Shown here: piece after piece, positions 4,178 to 12,142 of the stretch
Layout of the letters: the number at the start of each line of letters is the position of its first letter
Position numbering within the stretch: the first letter of the stretch is position 1
Assembly: GCA_946405045.1 (NCBI GenBank)
Contig: CAMJFV010000037.1
Span: 1-12,142 of the forward strand
Length of the DNA stretch: 12,142 nucleotides
Reading direction: 5' to 3'
DNA from: an uncultured Bacteroidales bacterium
GTDB lineage: Bacteria; Bacteroidota; Bacteroidia; Bacteroidales; Paludibacteraceae
Made by a program: the position numbers and the translations under genes
The notes under the pieces: model-generated
Told to the model about the DNA's origin: nothing
Databases searched by the model: none
Seen by the model: only the letters and a program-made list of their open reading frames with translations

Positions 4178-6032
4178 ATACTAATTTATTAAATGCTGCA
4201 ACCAACTCGCTAACTACGAATGGCTGACCCTTAACCTCATTGAACTGTGCTGGTGCGAAACCATCAACCTTCATACGAAGGAATGCAGCGAACTGACCAA
4301 GGTTCTGCTCAGCTACAACCACCTTCTTGTACTTCTTCAATACCTCAGCTGTATTCTTTGGCAATGGGTTGATGTAACGGAAGTGAGCAAGAGCCACCTT
4401 CTTACCTGCAGCACGCATCTCATCCATAGCTGCGTGTAGGTGTCCGTAAGTTCCACCGAAGCCTACGATCAAAAGATCTGCATTATCCTTGTCGCCCTCT
4501 ACCTCTACATCTGGTACAGGAATCTTGTCGATCTTGCTCTGACGAAGACGGCACATCAAATCGTGGTTCTCAGGATTTGTTGAGATAGCACCTGTCTTGC
4601 TGTCCTTCTCAAGACCACCAAGGATATGAGCGAATCCCTCACGACCAGGAACAGCCCAGTATCTTACATCTCTCTCATCTCTCATGTATGGAGTCCATGT
4701 TCCCTTCATTGACTCTGGAACGTATGGAATATTGATTGCTGGATACTCAGCAAGGTTAGGAAGCTTGAATGCCTCTGAACCGTTTGCGATATATGCGTCG
4801 CTCATGAACGCTACAGGAGTCATGTGCTCTAGAGCTATCTTACATGCTGCGTATGCTGATTCGAAACAGTCTGCTGGGCTTGTAGCAGCGATAACTGGCA
4901 TTGGAGTCTCACCGTTACGTCCGAACAATACCTGAAGAAGGTCTGTCTGCTCTGACTTTGTTGGAAGACCTGTAGCAGGACCACCACGCTGAACGTCGAT
5001 AACAACCAATGGAAGCTCCATGATAACAGCAAGGTTCATTGCCTCACTCTTCAAACAGATACCAGGACCAGAAGTTGAAGTCACACCTAGAGCTCCAGCG
5101 AATGAAGCACCAAGTGCAGAAGCACATCCTGCGATCTCATCCTCACACTGAACTGTTGTTACACCAAGAGACTTGTGCTTTGACAACTCGTGAAGAACAT
5201 CTGTAGCTGGAGTGATTGGGTAAGAACCAAGGTATAGGCGAAGACCTGCCTTCTCAGCTGCAGCGATAAGACCGTATGCAGTTGCCTTGTTTCCGTTGAT
5301 ATCCATGTAGCGACCCTTCTTTGCAGGAGTCTGCTTTGATACTACATTATATGTATGGCTTACTGATGCATGAGTGTTAGCACCGAAGTCGTATCCTGCG
5401 TGGATAACCTTGATGTTATTCTCTGCGATAGCCGCCTTCTTTCCAGAGAACTTGTCGCGAAGGAATTTCTCAGCGATTGAAAGATCACGGTTGAAGATGT
5501 AGCAAACAAGACCAAGAGCAAGCATATTTCTACACTTAAGCATAGCCTTTGGATCCATTCCTGAATCAGCAAGAACATCCTTAACCATTGAAGTCACAGG
5601 CACCTCGATAACATCCTGCTTAATGCCCATCTCTGCGATAGCACCTGCTGCGTCTGTAGCCTCAAACTGAGCCTTCTCTAGATCAGCTTTCTTAAAGCTG
5701 TCGACGTCGATGATGATAGATGATGTTGGCTTACAGAACTTATACTGTGTCTTTAGAGCTGCAGGGTTCATTGCAACCAATACATCACACTTATCTCCAG
5801 GAGTGAAAGCTTTGTCTGATGCGATACTTACCTGGAATCCAGATACTCCAGTCAACGAACCTTGTGGGGCACGAATATCTGCTGGGTAGTCAGGGAATGT
5901 ACAAATACCATTACCTACAGTGGCCGAGATAGTGGAAAAAATATTTCCAGCAAGCTGCATTCCGTCTCCGGAGTCGCCTGAGAATCGAACCACCACTTGA
6001 TCCAATTCTTCTACTTTCAAGTTGTCTGCCAT
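4176..6032 (-). CDS. korA: 2-oxoacid (2-oxoglutarate):ferredoxin oxidoreductase, fused gamma-alpha subunit
   Basis: 618 residues with two joined domains. Residues about 12-200 are the gamma (catalytic-domain-of-POR) part, with FSGDSGDGMQLAG (17-29) and FPDYPADIRAPQG (46-58). Residues about 245-618 are the alpha part: YPITPATD (271-278, the YPITP substrate/ThDP motif), QCEDEIAG (295-302), TSTSGPG (318-324) and RGGPATGLPTKSEQTDL (349-365), a pattern typical of KorA. A C-terminal transketolase-like domain with NLGQ near 575-580 binds the partner/CoA side. No ferredoxin-type cysteine motif is present, as in two-subunit enzymes; the cluster is in KorB. It acts in anaerobic central carbon metabolism. 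The gene heads its operon with a clear promoter at 6079-6108 and a leader of about 40 nt. The C-terminus FNKLV followed immediately by the inverted repeat appears intact. Confidence 0.94.
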   Translation of the reverse strand: MADNLKVEELDQVVVRFSGDSGDGMQLAGNIFSTISATVGNGICTFPDYPADIRAPQGSLTGVSGFQVSIASDKAFTPGDKCDVLVAMNPAALKTQYKFCKPTSSIIIDVDSFKKADLEKAQFEATDAAGAIAEMGIKQDVIEVPVTSMVKDVLADSGMDPKAMLKCRNMLALGLVCYIFNRDLSIAEKFLRDKFSGKKAAIAENNIKVIHAGYDFGANTHASVSHTYNVVSKQTPAKKGRYMDINGNKATAYGLIAAAEKAGLRLYLGSYPITPATDVLHELSKHKSLGVTTVQCEDEIAGCASALGASFAGALGVTSTSGPGICLKSEAMNLAVIMELPLVVIDVQRGGPATGLPTKSEQTDLLQVLFGRNGETPMPVIAATSPADCFESAYAACKIALEHMTPVAFMSDAYIANGSEAFKLPNLAEYPAINIPYVPESMKGTWTPYMRDERDVRYWAVPGREGFAHILGGLEKDSKTGAISTNPENHDLMCRLRQSKIDKIPVPDVEVEGDKDNADLLIVGFGGTYGHLHAAMDEMRAAGKKVALAHFRYINPLPKNTAEVLKKYKKVVVAEQNLGQFAAFLRMKVDGFAPAQFNEVKGQPFVVSELVAAFNKLV

Positions 6033-6078
6033 ATTATATTTAGTTACTTTTATTTTTCAAATTTCTACCTTCTGCGTG

Positions 6079-6108
6079 CAAAGTTAGTCAAAATGTAAGC
6101 AATTCAAA
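6079..6108 (-). promoter_or_regulatory. Promoter of the korA operon
   Basis: On the minus strand TTTG (6108-6105), 18 nt, then TAACTTTG (6086-6079) match the Bacteroidales TTTG / TAnnTTTG pattern. The start would be near 6072, about 40 nt before the korA ATG. No operator or riboswitch is recognised in the leader. Confidence 0.7.
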
Positions 6109-6389
6109 AATATTATGAATATTATTTCAGTTTAACGTGCCTCAATATCCTCATTTTGGCATATTTATGCGGTATATATCTTGTCATTTTGTAAGAAGTT
6201 GTTTAATATTAAAGCTGTTTTGTTTTTGTATAGTTTAGATTCATACTCTGTTTAGCTTTCTTATTCCAAACACGACATTAAAATACATTTGTAAAACTTG
6301 ATATATTTATACAGTTCCTTTTCATGTTTCAGTTTTAATTCTTATTTTTGTTGAAACAAAGAATTGTGAAATTTCAAAAAAAATACCAG
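6109..6389 (+). promoter_or_regulatory. A+T-rich divergent intergenic region with candidate rightward promoter elements
   Basis: There is no gene in the roughly 357 nt between korA and the next gene. Two TAnnTTTG elements face right: TACATTTG at 6284-6291 and TATTTTTG at 6343-6350, the second giving a start near 6357 and a leader of about 33 nt before ATG 6390. Neither has a clear TTTG at -33, so each call is tentative. I see no convincing tRNA, hairpin terminator or riboswitch here. Confidence 0.4.
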
Positions 6390-8045
6390 ATGAAAAAAAT
6401 AAAAACAGCGATTGTAGCTCTATCATATATGTTCTGTGCAGTCGTTTCAAACGCACAAGAACAGCAACTGACTATCAAATGCGAACAAATCGGCGAAATC
6501 AAAGGCGATCAGAAGTTTTCTGCTGAAGACGGATGGTTAATGCTGACTACTGATTTATACATCCTTAATCCTGAAGCCTTCAAAGGTCAGCTTGAGACAA
6601 TTTACACAAGCCGTAAGGAGAAAGACAAAGTCAAAAACGTATTCATCTCAGGTCAGATCACCAGCACCACCGTCGCTCAGGATGTGAGATATCCTCTTTA
6701 TAATCTGACAGTGGATTATGTGAACAAAGAGTTGACCGTCAACAAAGCCAACACACAAGGCAAGATCAGAATCGCCGACAACATTCCTCTCAACGCGTTC
6801 GGAACTAACCCTGTGGAGATGAAATTCTACGCAGAGGCTATCAACGTGGAACAGCCACAGCGTATCTCAGATTTCGTCTGCCGCCAACTTTCCAACATAG
6901 GCAAGGTGAACAACGACTACTCTGCCATGAACAAAGTGTCAGAGGAGTATGGTAAACTTTTGGAAAGCAAGACGAAAGAGCGTCAGTATGTGTTCAATTC
7001 CACAGTATCCCTATTCAACGAACTTGACGTCGACCGCAAAGTCTACTCGATCTGTCTATACCAGTTTGCCCCAAGCAATCAGGATATAGAGAGAAATTTC
7101 TCCAACGCAGCCTTGAAGAAATGCGTCGACGACAACTCTAATATTGACTACGCCACTATCAGAAAGAATGTCGCAAACAAGACAGCCCCTATAATCGTGG
7201 CAGTAAACTATAAGAGCAGCCACAAACCAAACGTCCGCAAACCTAACCAGATCAACGATTCCTACGTCAACGACAGAATCGTGAAAACACGTAACCTCTA
7301 TGCGGCTAAGCTTATCAGCGACGACGTCTTCACACAGGAAGATGATCTGAACGAACTTTTGAAGGATTATCTTTCTTTAGACAAAGAGGTGAAGGGATAC
7401 AAAGAGAACAAGGCTAAAGGAATGACCAACATCAATCCGTCTGCTATCATCTACAACTACTCTGAGCTTCTCAACTCTATCATGATGAAGAACTTGAAGA
7501 AAGAGTATCTTTATGAAAACACTTTCAAGGCTCACTATAATGATGTGCAGAACGCAGCAAAAGCAAGTTTGAAGGATGGCAAGGAACTAGAGCGAATCGA
7601 AAAACTTGTCAATGTGATGGTTATGGAGAAAGACGCGGATACAATCACGTCGACAAACAAGATCATAGCAAACTTCAACGCCATCAACGACGCAGAGGCA
7701 TTGGTGGAAGACACGAAATGGGAGACAAGCGTATCAGATTTGAGAGACCGTTACGAAGAGGCATACTTCGACAAAGTGTTCAAAGGCAAGTGTGAGAAAC
7801 TGCTTGAGGGTGATCCAAAAGAGAAGGAGCCAATCGCAGAGCAGATCAAGAAAGAGATTGAGGCATCCAACTGCAAGGCTTGTTTCTTCCAGGCAGAAGA
7901 ATACTACTTCGAGCCACTTCAGGATAAAATCAACGTGTTGAAAGCAGAAGAGGCAGAGAAAGCAGCAGCCGAAGCAGCTGCGGCAGCAAAAGCAGCCAAA
8001 CTTGCCAAGAAGAAGGCGATGATGGCGAAGAAGAAGAAGAAATAA
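6390..8045 (+). CDS. Exported protein of unknown function with Ala/Lys-rich C-terminal tail
   Basis: 551 residues from ATG 6390. That start is chosen because MKKIKTAIVALSYMFCAVVSNA is a clear signal peptide (cleavage before QEQQ); an in-frame ATG-less extension to 6348 would overlap the promoter element at 6343-6350. No lipobox and no transmembrane segment follow. The first 150 mature residues look beta-rich (LTIKCEQIGEIKG, VFISGQITSTT, YPLYNLTVDYVNKELTV). From about 180 on the protein looks mostly helical and charged. The last 34 residues (518-551) are a low-complexity Ala/Glu then Lys/Ala helix ending in five lysines, like TolA-type or histone-like tails, which could contact anionic polymers (inference). 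I recognise no family. The gene is followed 4 nt later by a small membrane protein, so the two are probably translated from one message. Its codons are more G+C-rich than those of the Fic/helicase region. Confidence 0.8.
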   Translation: MKKIKTAIVALSYMFCAVVSNAQEQQLTIKCEQIGEIKGDQKFSAEDGWLMLTTDLYILNPEAFKGQLETIYTSRKEKDKVKNVFISGQITSTTVAQDVRYPLYNLTVDYVNKELTVNKANTQGKIRIADNIPLNAFGTNPVEMKFYAEAINVEQPQRISDFVCRQLSNIGKVNNDYSAMNKVSEEYGKLLESKTKERQYVFNSTVSLFNELDVDRKVYSICLYQFAPSNQDIERNFSNAALKKCVDDNSNIDYATIRKNVANKTAPIIVAVNYKSSHKPNVRKPNQINDSYVNDRIVKTRNLYAAKLISDDVFTQEDDLNELLKDYLSLDKEVKGYKENKAKGMTNINPSAIIYNYSELLNSIMMKNLKKEYLYENTFKAHYNDVQNAAKASLKDGKELERIEKLVNVMVMEKDADTITSTNKIIANFNAINDAEALVEDTKWETSVSDLRDRYEEAYFDKVFKGKCEKLLEGDPKEKEPIAEQIKKEIEASNCKACFFQAEEYYFEPLQDKINVLKAEEAEKAAAEAAAAAKAAKLAKKKAMMAKKKKK

Positions 8046-8049
8046 GGAT

Positions 8050-8400
8050 ATGGTCATTTTTTGGATTTTTTTCTGTTTACTTCTAGGTTTTGTGCATTAT
8101 GAAGCACTCAAAAGTGGAGTAAAAGAAGGCAAAACAGGTGGAATTTCGGTTCCTATATATGCCGGATTTTCCATCCCAATAATAATGTTCGTGTCATACT
8201 TTGAGCTAAACTGGCTTGCGATATTATTAATATCCCCAATCGCTTTGGTCGCACTTATCGCATATTTAATATGGGAATTAACGAGACTGGAAAAAAACAA
8301 GTGGATAGCAACAATAACACTAATCGCATTCTATGTAGTTTGCTGGATAACCGGACTTTTATCTTGGGATTTGACAGGGCTTAGTGCTTATCATGGATGA
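8050..8400 (+). CDS. Small four-helix integral membrane protein, function unknown
   Basis: 116 residues with about four hydrophobic helices: 2-16 (VIFWIFFCLLLGFVH), about 32-51, about 55-75 (WLAILLISPIALVALIAYLIW) and about 85-105. Basic loops (KSGVKEGK, TRLEKNK) separate the first two helices and the last two. The ATG is 4 nt after the preceding stop, with AAGGAT just upstream as a possible ribosome site, so it is translationally coupled to the exported 551-residue protein. It may be that protein's inner-membrane partner, but this rests only on the tight spacing. No family recognised. The 92 nt after its stop contain only a weak imperfect hairpin (8431-8476) with no T tract. Confidence 0.75.
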   Translation: MVIFWIFFCLLLGFVHYEALKSGVKEGKTGGISVPIYAGFSIPIIMFVSYFELNWLAILLISPIALVALIAYLIWELTRLEKNKWIATITLIAFYVVCWITGLLSWDLTGLSAYHG

Positions 8401-8492
8401 AAAGGGCAACACTTAAGAAAAACGTCCGAACAAATCTCTTTGGTTTTAGTGCATAAGGATAAAAATCAAAGATTCATAACAAACATAAGAAT

Positions 8493-9041
8493 ATGATTAC
8501 AAAAGAGATAGACGAAAGATCACTTGAAAATGCCCGCCGACTATTCGAGTCAGGTGACATCAATCATATTCCTGTAGGCACAACAGAAGGGCTTCAACAA
8601 ATACATCGTTATTTGTTTGATGGCCTATACCCCTTTGCAGGAGTCATACGTGACAAAAACATAGCAAAAGGAGGATTCCGTTTTGCCAACACGCTCTATC
8701 TCGACGCCGCACTCTCCGCAGTGGAGAAGATGCCAGAGGACACATTCGAACATATCATAGAAAAATATGTGGAGATGAACGTATGCCATCCATTTATGGA
8801 GGGCAATGGACGTGCCACCCGTATATGGCTTGACATGATGCTCAAACGATCGCTTGGCAAAGTTGTCAACTGGCAATATGTAGACAAAGATCAGTATCTT
8901 CAAGCAATGGAACGCTCCCCTATCAACGACCTTGAAATCCGTTATCTGCTCAGCCAAAACCTAACATCAGACACAGAAGATCGCGAGGTAATCATAAAAG
9001 GAATTGAGCAAAGCTATTGGTATGAGGGGTATGAGAAGTGA
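8493..9041 (+). CDS. Fic-domain AMP-transferase, class III (C-terminal self-inhibition)
   Basis: 182 residues, nearly all Fic domain. The active-site loop is HPFMEGNGRATR (99-110), the canonical HPFx(D/E)GNGRxxR, with catalytic His99 and Arg106/Arg110 for ATP phosphates. GGFRFAN (60-66) is the target-docking flap. The C-terminus IEQSYWYEGYEK carries the (S/T)xxxE(G/N) inhibitory motif: Ser174, Glu178, Gly179. A C-terminal inhibitory helix defines class III Fic proteins such as the Neisseria meningitidis enzyme, about 190 residues, which AMPylates DNA gyrase B and ParE and is released from inhibition by dilution and cis-autoAMPylation. By analogy this is a cytoplasmic self-restrained toxin-like enzyme needing no separate antitoxin; the target here is unknown. 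The ATG at 8493 keeps the family N-terminus intact; no good promoter is seen just upstream. A large helicase gene follows in the same direction 135 nt later. Confidence 0.92.
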   Translation: MITKEIDERSLENARRLFESGDINHIPVGTTEGLQQIHRYLFDGLYPFAGVIRDKNIAKGGFRFANTLYLDAALSAVEKMPEDTFEHIIEKYVEMNVCHPFMEGNGRATRIWLDMMLKRSLGKVVNWQYVDKDQYLQAMERSPINDLEIRYLLSQNLTSDTEDREVIIKGIEQSYWYEGYEK

Positions 9042-9119
9042 AAGAATAGGTTCCCCAAAAATATAGTATAACACGTATCGTCTCCCCAAACGTCAACAAA
9101 AGGAATTTTGCCAATATTG

Positions 9120-9140
9120 GTCCAAATAAACGTGGACGTT
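9120..9140. promoter_or_regulatory. Overlapping short palindromes upstream of the helicase gene
   Basis: AACGT-GG-ACGTT (9129-9140) is a perfect 5-bp inverted repeat with a 2-nt centre, overlapping a second one, GTCCA (9120-9124) with TGGAC (9133-9137). It lies 37-57 nt before the helicase ATG. It could be an operator or the base of a small hairpin. No good TAnnTTTG promoter is seen between the Fic stop and the helicase start, so the helicase may be read from upstream. Confidence 0.3.
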
Positions 9141-9176
9141 GAAAAGTTGAGTAACCAATATAAATCAAGTAAGACC

Positions 9177-12142
9177 ATGAAACTACAAGAAGGTTCATAC
9201 GAGAACATCATTACAAACGAACTGCAACAAGATATGTTGCAGGCTAAAAATGATGGTTTTGAATGCCAAAAGGATGATATAGATGACGCTGAATCTCCAT
9301 TTATGCTCGCAGAACATATCAATAAACTTGTTATGAACAGGCTATCTGATGAAAGTCTTACATCTGAGGAAAGAACTGATTTTGTAAACCGTCTGATAGA
9401 ATTTCTTGGGGAAGACAAGAATGAGAAGGTTGTTGATAACAAACAAATGTTGTCTGCTGTAGTTTCAAAATCTGAAGACGCGCGCTTAAAAGCTACAAAA
9501 CAAGAAATGATTCGTCCTTTGACAGGGTTCAGGAAAAGCAACCTGTTCACAGGAGGTCAAAGTAAAGTGCCTTTGAATGCAGAAATAGAAAGAGATATTG
9601 AGAGTGCAGATAAAATCAGTTTAATTGTTTCTTTCTTGAAATTATCAGGTGTCAATCTGATTTACGACCAATTGAAGAAGTTTTGTGAGCATCCTGGTCA
9701 TCAATTACGTATCATTACAACTACATACTGTGGTGTAACAGAGGCAAAAGCTGTAGAACGTCTTGCTGCTTTACCTAATACAGAAATACGCATTTCTTAC
9801 AACACAAAGATTGAGCGACTACATGCTAAATCATATATATTCGAACGTAATTCTGGTTTCAGCACTGCTTATATCGGCTCCTCAAATCTGTCAAAATCTG
9901 CACAAACAGATGGATTGGAATGGAACATCCGAGTAACCAATGTTGAGAATCCTCACATCATAAAAACAGCACTTGCCACATTCAACCTCTATTGGAATAG
10001 TCATAACTTTGAAAATTTCAAAGATGGCGGAATAGAGAAATTATACAAAGAGCTTGAAATACAGAAAAATCCACAACAACTGCAGATTGGCTTATTAACC
10101 CAATATTCAATACTGCCACATCAAAAACAGATTCTGGATCGCTTAGCAGTAGTAAGAGAAGAAGGTGTAAAACATAATCTTATAGTCGCAGCAACGGGAA
10201 CGGGAAAAACTGTTATTTCTGCATTTGATTACAGTTTATTCGCAGAGGCTAATCCTCACCACAATCGTATCTTATTTGTTGCACACAGACAGGAGATCCT
10301 GGTACAGTCTCTCAACACATACAGAAGTGTGCTTCGTGATGCCAACTTCGGTGAAGTATGGGTGGGACAATACAAACCGACTAAAGACATAGACCATCTA
10401 TTTATATCTGTTCAAACTTTCAATTCTAAGTTTAATGAGATATTCTGCAAATTGGATTCCGATTACTACGACTATATTGTGATCGACGAAGCTCATCACC
10501 TAGTAGCAGACAGTTATCGCAATATACTTGATCATTTTTCTCCAAAACTTTTGATCGGATTAACTGCCACTCCTGAACGTATGGATGGAGAGAGTTTGTT
10601 GCCTGATTTCGACAATAGAATAAGTGCTGAGATTCGCTTACCGATAGCCCTTAATGAGGGGTTATTGACTCCTTTTCAGTATTTGTGTATTAGTGACAAT
10701 ACCGACCTTACTGACGATGATTTGATGCAAGGGAACACGTATGTAGCAACAAAGCTCACGGAGAAATTATGCAACAAAGAGCGTGTAGGGCTTATAGTCG
10801 AACGATTGGGATATTATCTTCCTGACGAACATAAATGCAAAGCCTTGGGATTCTGTGCGACAAAAGCGCATGCCCGTTTTATGGCAGAAAATTTCACTGC
10901 ATACGGACTAAAAGCTGATTATCTGACTGCAGACAAAAATGAGGAACGAGACTCTTTGAATCATAAACTAGCGAAAGGAGAGATTAACTATCTGTTCGTA
11001 GTGGATATATTTAACGAAGGTGTGGATATTCCAGAAGTCGACACAGTTCTCTTTTTGCGTCCTACTGAATCTCTAACTATCTTTTTACAGCAATTAGGTC
11101 GTGGACTTCGCTTGGCTCCCGGCAAACAATTGCTGACCGTGTTTGATTTTGTAGCTCAACTCAACAAAAAGTACGACTTTACAAGCCGATTCCGTAGTCT
11201 TATGGTACAAAAGGACCGGAATGTCGTCGAACAAGTTAAAAATGGGTTCACTTTCCTACCTCACGGCTGTACTATACACATGGAGGAAAAGGCACAACAA
11301 TACGTACTTGAGAATATCCAAGCTGCAATATACAACAAGAAACGACTTGTTCAAGAATTACGCACTTATGACCACATACCTACACTCAAAGAGTTTATTG
11401 GAAACAATGGACAGGATATAAGACTCATTTACAAAGGAAACACATGCTGGTCTAGTCTAAAACGTGACGCTGGACTGTGCACTTACACAATTGACGAAAA
11501 CACAACACGATTTGAAAAATACATTTCCAACCTTGTTCATTCAAACTGTTTATCATATCTGCATTTTGTTCAAAGAACTGTAAATCATCTTGACAATATC
11601 TCATTTGCAGATGAACGAGAAAAAGCTTATGGCGTTATGTTATACTATTCTTTGTATGGCGACAAAATAAGCAAAATTGGTGTTGATAGTATTGAAGAAG
11701 CAATTGGAAGATTGAAAAAATATCAAGTGTTTGTTGATGAGATAAATGAACTCATTGAATATCTGATGGCAAACATAGAGGCCAAGACATTTGCTGTTGG
11801 CGAAGGCATGCCTCTCGCACTCGAACAATATGGACACTACACACGAGAAGAAGTGTTCGCCATTTTCGGTCGTCAAACCGCAAACAAAAAAATGCAGGGT
11901 AGCGTGTCCGGTGTATTTAAAATCGAAGAACTAAATACAGAATTGTTCTTTGTCACATTAAACAAATCTGATAAAGATTTCTCCGCATCAACCATGTATG
12001 ATGATTATGTAGTCAGTGAAAATGAATTTCATTGGAAATCTCAAAATACCGACACGCATCAAGGCAATGGCAAACGTTTTGTCGAGCAAGCAAAAAACAA
12101 AAAGAAATTCTTACTTTTTGTACGCGAAAACAAATACGATGG
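9177..12142 (+). CDS. PLD-nuclease / SF2 DEAH helicase / DUF3427-like protein, 3' end missing
   Basis: 988 complete codons from ATG 9177 are open to the window edge; the protein continues beyond. Domains in order: an N-terminal helical region (1-125); a PLD-like nuclease domain (about 125-290) with LHAKSYIF (His216, Lys218) and IGSSNLS (Asn237), the HxK...N half-site of phospholipase-D-type nucleases; an SF2 helicase core with motif I ATGTGKT (Lys344), Ia LFVAHRQE, motif II DEAH (437-440), motif III TATPER (463-468), motif V FNEGVDIPEVD and motif VI QQLGRGLR (638-645); then a long C-terminal region (about 700 to the edge) resembling DUF3427, with TREEVFAIFGR and DDYVVSENEFHWKSQ. Such proteins translocate on nucleic acid and occur near defence genes, but I know of no established role. 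It is probably cytoplasmic. It follows the Fic gene by 135 nt. GTG 9132 is an alternative start; the frame is open back to 9072. Confidence 0.93.
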   Translation, partial: MKLQEGSYENIITNELQQDMLQAKNDGFECQKDDIDDAESPFMLAEHINKLVMNRLSDESLTSEERTDFVNRLIEFLGEDKNEKVVDNKQMLSAVVSKSEDARLKATKQEMIRPLTGFRKSNLFTGGQSKVPLNAEIERDIESADKISLIVSFLKLSGVNLIYDQLKKFCEHPGHQLRIITTTYCGVTEAKAVERLAALPNTEIRISYNTKIERLHAKSYIFERNSGFSTAYIGSSNLSKSAQTDGLEWNIRVTNVENPHIIKTALATFNLYWNSHNFENFKDGGIEKLYKELEIQKNPQQLQIGLLTQYSILPHQKQILDRLAVVREEGVKHNLIVAATGTGKTVISAFDYSLFAEANPHHNRILFVAHRQEILVQSLNTYRSVLRDANFGEVWVGQYKPTKDIDHLFISVQTFNSKFNEIFCKLDSDYYDYIVIDEAHHLVADSYRNILDHFSPKLLIGLTATPERMDGESLLPDFDNRISAEIRLPIALNEGLLTPFQYLCISDNTDLTDDDLMQGNTYVATKLTEKLCNKERVGLIVERLGYYLPDEHKCKALGFCATKAHARFMAENFTAYGLKADYLTADKNEERDSLNHKLAKGEINYLFVVDIFNEGVDIPEVDTVLFLRPTESLTIFLQQLGRGLRLAPGKQLLTVFDFVAQLNKKYDFTSRFRSLMVQKDRNVVEQVKNGFTFLPHGCTIHMEEKAQQYVLENIQAAIYNKKRLVQELRTYDHIPTLKEFIGNNGQDIRLIYKGNTCWSSLKRDAGLCTYTIDENTTRFEKYISNLVHSNCLSYLHFVQRTVNHLDNISFADEREKAYGVMLYYSLYGDKISKIGVDSIEEAIGRLKKYQVFVDEINELIEYLMANIEAKTFAVGEGMPLALEQYGHYTREEVFAIFGRQTANKKMQGSVSGVFKIEELNTELFFVTLNKSDKDFSASTMYDDYVVSENEFHWKSQNTDTHQGNGKRFVEQAKNKKKFLLFVRENKYD

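Noticed and set aside
4684..4935. 83-codon plus-strand frame inside korA
   Set aside because: It is fully antisense to a well-conserved catalytic domain and has no independent signals.
2725..6032. Pyruvate- or branched-chain-specific ferredoxin oxidoreductase (por/vor)
   Set aside because: The fused gamma-alpha subunit plus separate beta, the RGGPATGLPTKSEQTDL pattern and the absence of a ferredoxin-like delta domain fit Kor better; substrate choice still rests on family resemblance.
6348..6389. Longer N-terminus for the 551-residue exported protein
   Set aside because: The start would be a TTG overlapping the promoter element at 6343-6350, and it would place 14 basic residues before a normal signal peptide.
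6033..6389. Riboswitch or small RNA in the korA divergent gap
   Set aside because: I found no strong stem with a terminator and no recognisable riboswitch core, only A+T-rich DNA with promoter elements.
9014..9550. 178-codon minus-strand frame under the helicase start
   Set aside because: It is antisense to a clearly coding helicase/Fic region; its Ser/Phe-rich composition is the usual shadow of a Glu/Lys-rich gene.

Overview
The window looks like chromosomal DNA from a Bacteroidales bacterium (Bacteroides/Prevotella type; genus not resolvable by eye). Evidence: A+T-rich intergenic DNA, repeated matches to the Bacteroidales promoter pattern (TTTG, about 19-21 nt, TAnnTTTG), weak or absent Shine-Dalgarno sites, a 618-residue gamma-alpha fused KorA next to KorB, and an AspT/YidE-type transporter start. 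No rRNA, tRNA or CRISPR array was seen.

Layout. Positions 1-455 (minus strand) hold the first 44 codons of a YidE/AspT-like transporter, preceded by one or two doubtful small membrane-peptide ORFs and a promoter. A LysR-type regulator (629-1534, plus) is divergent from it and may control it. Next comes a degraded abortive-infection locus: a promoter, a very short GC-clamped hairpin RNA ending in a T tract, and an AbiF/Abi_2-family gene that keeps only its N- and C-terminal ends, in different reading frames (1709-2097). A secreted single-domain OmpA-like protein (2160-2570) follows with its own good promoter. A 154-nt convergent gap contains two REP-like hairpins and the terminator of the kor operon.

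The minus-strand operon korA - four-helix-bundle gene - korB (6032 to 2725) encodes a 2-oxoacid (probably 2-oxoglutarate):ferredoxin oxidoreductase. A 23S-rRNA-IVP-like four-helix-bundle gene sits between the two subunits and is bracketed by perfect 18-bp inverted repeats, as if inserted as a cassette. Divergent from it are an exported 551-residue protein of unknown function with an Ala/Lys-rich tail and a closely spaced four-helix membrane protein (6390-8400).

The right end looks like an accessory or defence islet: a class III, self-inhibited Fic AMP-transferase (8493-9041), then a very large helicase (9177 to beyond the window end). The helicase has an N-terminal PLD-like nuclease domain, an SF2 DEAH helicase core and a DUF3427-like C-terminal region. 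It is open for 988 codons with no stop, verified codon by codon.

Points most worth attention: the retained small RNA and gutted AbiF toxin; the repeat-flanked four-helix-bundle cassette inside a central-metabolism operon; and the Fic plus PLD-helicase pair.
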